In this document: piece by piece, positions 62,529-64,000 of the stretch
How the letters are laid out: each line of letters opens with the position of its first letter
How positions within the stretch are numbered: position 1 is the stretch's first letter
NCBI GenBank assembly: GCA_963709775.1
Contig: CAVPXS010000003.1
Location: 70,310 to 134,309, forward strand
Source: Salinimicrobium sp963709775
GTDB taxonomy: Bacteria; Bacteroidota; Bacteroidia; Flavobacteriales; Flavobacteriaceae
Length of the DNA stretch: 64,000 nucleotides
Direction: 5' to 3'
Notes under the pieces: generated by a model
The model's input: the letters and a program-made list of their open reading frames with translations, nothing else
The model's database searches: none
Told to the model about the DNA's origin: nothing
Program-made: the position numbers and the translations under genes

Positions 62529-63649
62529 ATGAGCAAAGATAGTTCCAAGCAGACAGTAGAGAAATTACTTAAATTGGCCGACGTTGAAGTTAATGGGCGC
62601 CGGGCTTTCGATATAAAAGTGAATGACGAGCGCGCCTATGATCGTGTTCTGCGCCAAGGCTCTCTCGGGGCTGGGCGAATCCTATGTGGAAGGCTGGTGG
62701 GATGCTAAACGGGTAGACCAGCTGATATGTCGTATCTTGGGCGCCAATCTTCGTGATAAGGCAAAAATTACGCCATCTATGGCCGTTAATTTCGCCGCCG
62801 GTTATGTTATGAACCGTCAATCAGTGAAACGGGCACGCCGCAACGCCGCGCACCACTATAACATCGGCAACGACCTGTACGAGCGCATGCTAGATAAGCG
62901 TATGATCTACAGCTGCGGATATTGGAAAGACGCCAAGACTCTGGATGAAGCGCAGACCGCCAAACTAGACCTGATTTGTCGCAAACTGAAGCTGAAAAAA
63001 GGCATGAAATTGCTAGATATAGGTTGCGGATGGGGTGGTTTCGCCGAATATGCTGCCAAAGAGTATGGCGTGGAAGTGACTGGCATTTCTCCTGCGGCCG
63101 AACAGGTTAAACTAGCCAAGAAGCGCACCAAGGGCTGAAGGTCAAGATTTTACAGAAGGACTATCGTTATGTCAGCGGCTCATTCGATAGGATCGTTTCA
63201 ATCGGAATGCTAGAGCATGTAGGCCCGAAGAACACAAAACATTTTTCAATAAATGCAGCAAGCTACTGAAAAATGATGGCATGATGCTGCACCACACTAT
63301 CGGTAGCAATCGCTCAGTTAAGGCAACTGACCCGTGGATTGATAAATATATATTTCCTGGCGGAGTATTGCCGTCGATCGCCCAGATCGCCAGTGCCATA
63401 GAAAAGAAATTCATCATTGAAGATTTGCATAACTTCGGACCATATTATGACCGGACGCTGATGGCTTGGTACGACAACTTCAAAAAATACTATTCAGAAA
63501 TCAGTGACCATTATGATGAGCGTTTCTATCGTATGTGGACGTATTACTTACTGTCCTGCGCCGGAGGATTCAGGTCGCGCGACCTTCAGCTTTGGCAGAT
63601 AGTCATGCGCAAACCTGACGTGTCTGATGTTTACGAAGCTGTTCGTTAG
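62529..63649 (+). CDS. cfa: cyclopropane-fatty-acyl-phospholipid synthase-like methyltransferase (frameshifts)
   Basis: About 373 residues when corrected: MSKDSSKQTVEKLLKLADVE at the start, LGESYVEGWWDAKRVDQLI, HHYNIGNDLYERMLDKRMIY, SCGYWKDAKTLDEAQ, SAM motif LLDIGCGWGGFAEYAAKEYG and the C-terminal RTLMAWYDNFKKYYSEISDH. The enzyme adds a methylene group from SAM across double bonds of membrane lipids. Single-base breaks lie at about 62,665 (G-run), 63,134 (G-run) and 63,232. The 3' end overlaps the convergent reductase gene by 4 bases. Confidence 0.9.
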
Positions 63650-64000
63650 ATTGCTTCGTAATTGGGGAATTCGTCGGTGACGATCTGGTTTTTGGGCAGA
63701 CCGGCTTTATGTAGGTCATTAGCTAGCGACTGGACCATAGGCTCCGGTCCGGATATATAGACTAGCGTGTCGTCGTTTGGTTTCTCAATGTCCATTATCA
63801 TTTCGGCAGTAATCCGGCCATGTTCGCCACCCCAGGAATCAGAGGGTTCGCTGACTACGATAGTCGGTTCAATGCCTGCTGCCTGGAACGTTTCCTGGAA
63901 AACAATCTCGTCCTCAGCGCGGACGCCATACAAAAACTTGATAGGTCGTTCTTCTTTGGTTTCAGCTAGCCACTGCAGCATGCTATGGAAAGGAGTTACT
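63646..64000 (-). CDS. ferredoxin/flavodoxin reductase-type oxidoreductase, C-terminal NAD-binding part (5' partial)
   Basis: The frame is open to the window edge and reads VTPFHSMLQWLAETKEERP, matching the GxGxTPxxS nucleotide-binding loop of FNR-like enzymes. IKFLYGVRAEDEIVFQETF, TLVYISGPEPMVQSLANDLH and the C-terminal DEFPNYEAI follow. The FAD-binding half lies outside the window. It probably moves electrons between NAD(P)H and a ferredoxin or another acceptor. Confidence 0.85.
   Translation of the reverse strand, partial: VTPFHSMLQWLAETKEERPIKFLYGVRAEDEIVFQETFQAAGIEPTIVVSEPSDSWGGEHGRITAEMIMDIEKPNDDTLVYISGPEPMVQSLANDLHKAGLPKNQIVTDEFPNYEAI

Noticed and set aside
1..64000. CRISPR array, prophage or complete insertion sequence
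   Set aside because: No regular short repeats with spacers, no phage structural genes, integrase or transposase were found; the direct repeats seen are long tandem duplications.

Overview
The window looks like two unrelated genomes joined in one contig. Positions 1 to about 52,110 read as a flavobacterium (Bacteroidota). The genes match that group (bshA, GH3 plus beta-lactamase fusion, TamB, LptD, LytS/LytTR, capsule genes), the DNA is AT-rich, Shine-Dalgarno sites are nearly absent, and promoters have the Bacteroidota form (TTTG, 19-21 bases, TAnnTTTG). From about 52,115 to the end the DNA is visibly GC-richer, Shine-Dalgarno sites are strong, promoters are sigma70-like, and the genes (DUF5674, small helical proteins inside a pheS-pheT operon, a divergent PurF) point to Candidatus Saccharibacteria or another Patescibacteria lineage. 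The change falls inside one open frame: a flavobacterial sugar-transferase C-terminus joined to a patescibacterial membrane-protein N-terminus. I treat this as an assembly or library chimera unless reads span it.

Flavobacterial part: 46-7,285 holds metabolic genes (DCC protein, DUF1704, dicarboxylate symporter, aroC, a large FAD/Fe-S dehydrogenase). 7,420-20,815 is mainly cell envelope: a small beta-barrel, bshA with a GH3/beta-lactamase protein, an amidase/MlaD/Fe-S operon, and divergent lptD then ridA. TamB (20,885-25,270) diverges from a co-directional run tsaD-rsmE-DUF4159-trmH-AI2E-methyltransferase. A LytS/LytTR pair follows at 32,887-34,682. Next comes a 4.6-kb direct tandem duplication (35,030-44,233) of [tRNA-Pro part, tRNA-Ser, ubiB, wzi, cpsB], then a capsule cluster on the minus strand: wzc (badly broken, with an internal repeat), wza, a CapD-type dehydratase, a DegT aminotransferase, a NeuD-type acetyltransferase and the end of a sugar transferase. 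Together these make a sugar-phosphate-primed capsule: Wza/Wzc export it, CpsB dephosphorylates Wzc, and Wzi anchors it.

Patescibacterial part: a PyrD-like protein, a small ORF and PurF; then pheS-DUF5674-helical protein-four-helix-bundle protein-pheT, each overlapping the next by a few bases; then NUDIX, FKBP, glutaredoxin, trxB, cfa and the end of a ferredoxin reductase.

Single-base frameshifts interrupt many well-conserved genes (methyltransferase, lytS, wzi copy 2, wzc, capD, pheS, pheT, trxB, cfa). This looks like long-read consensus error more than true gene decay, and those genes are annotated over their full extent.
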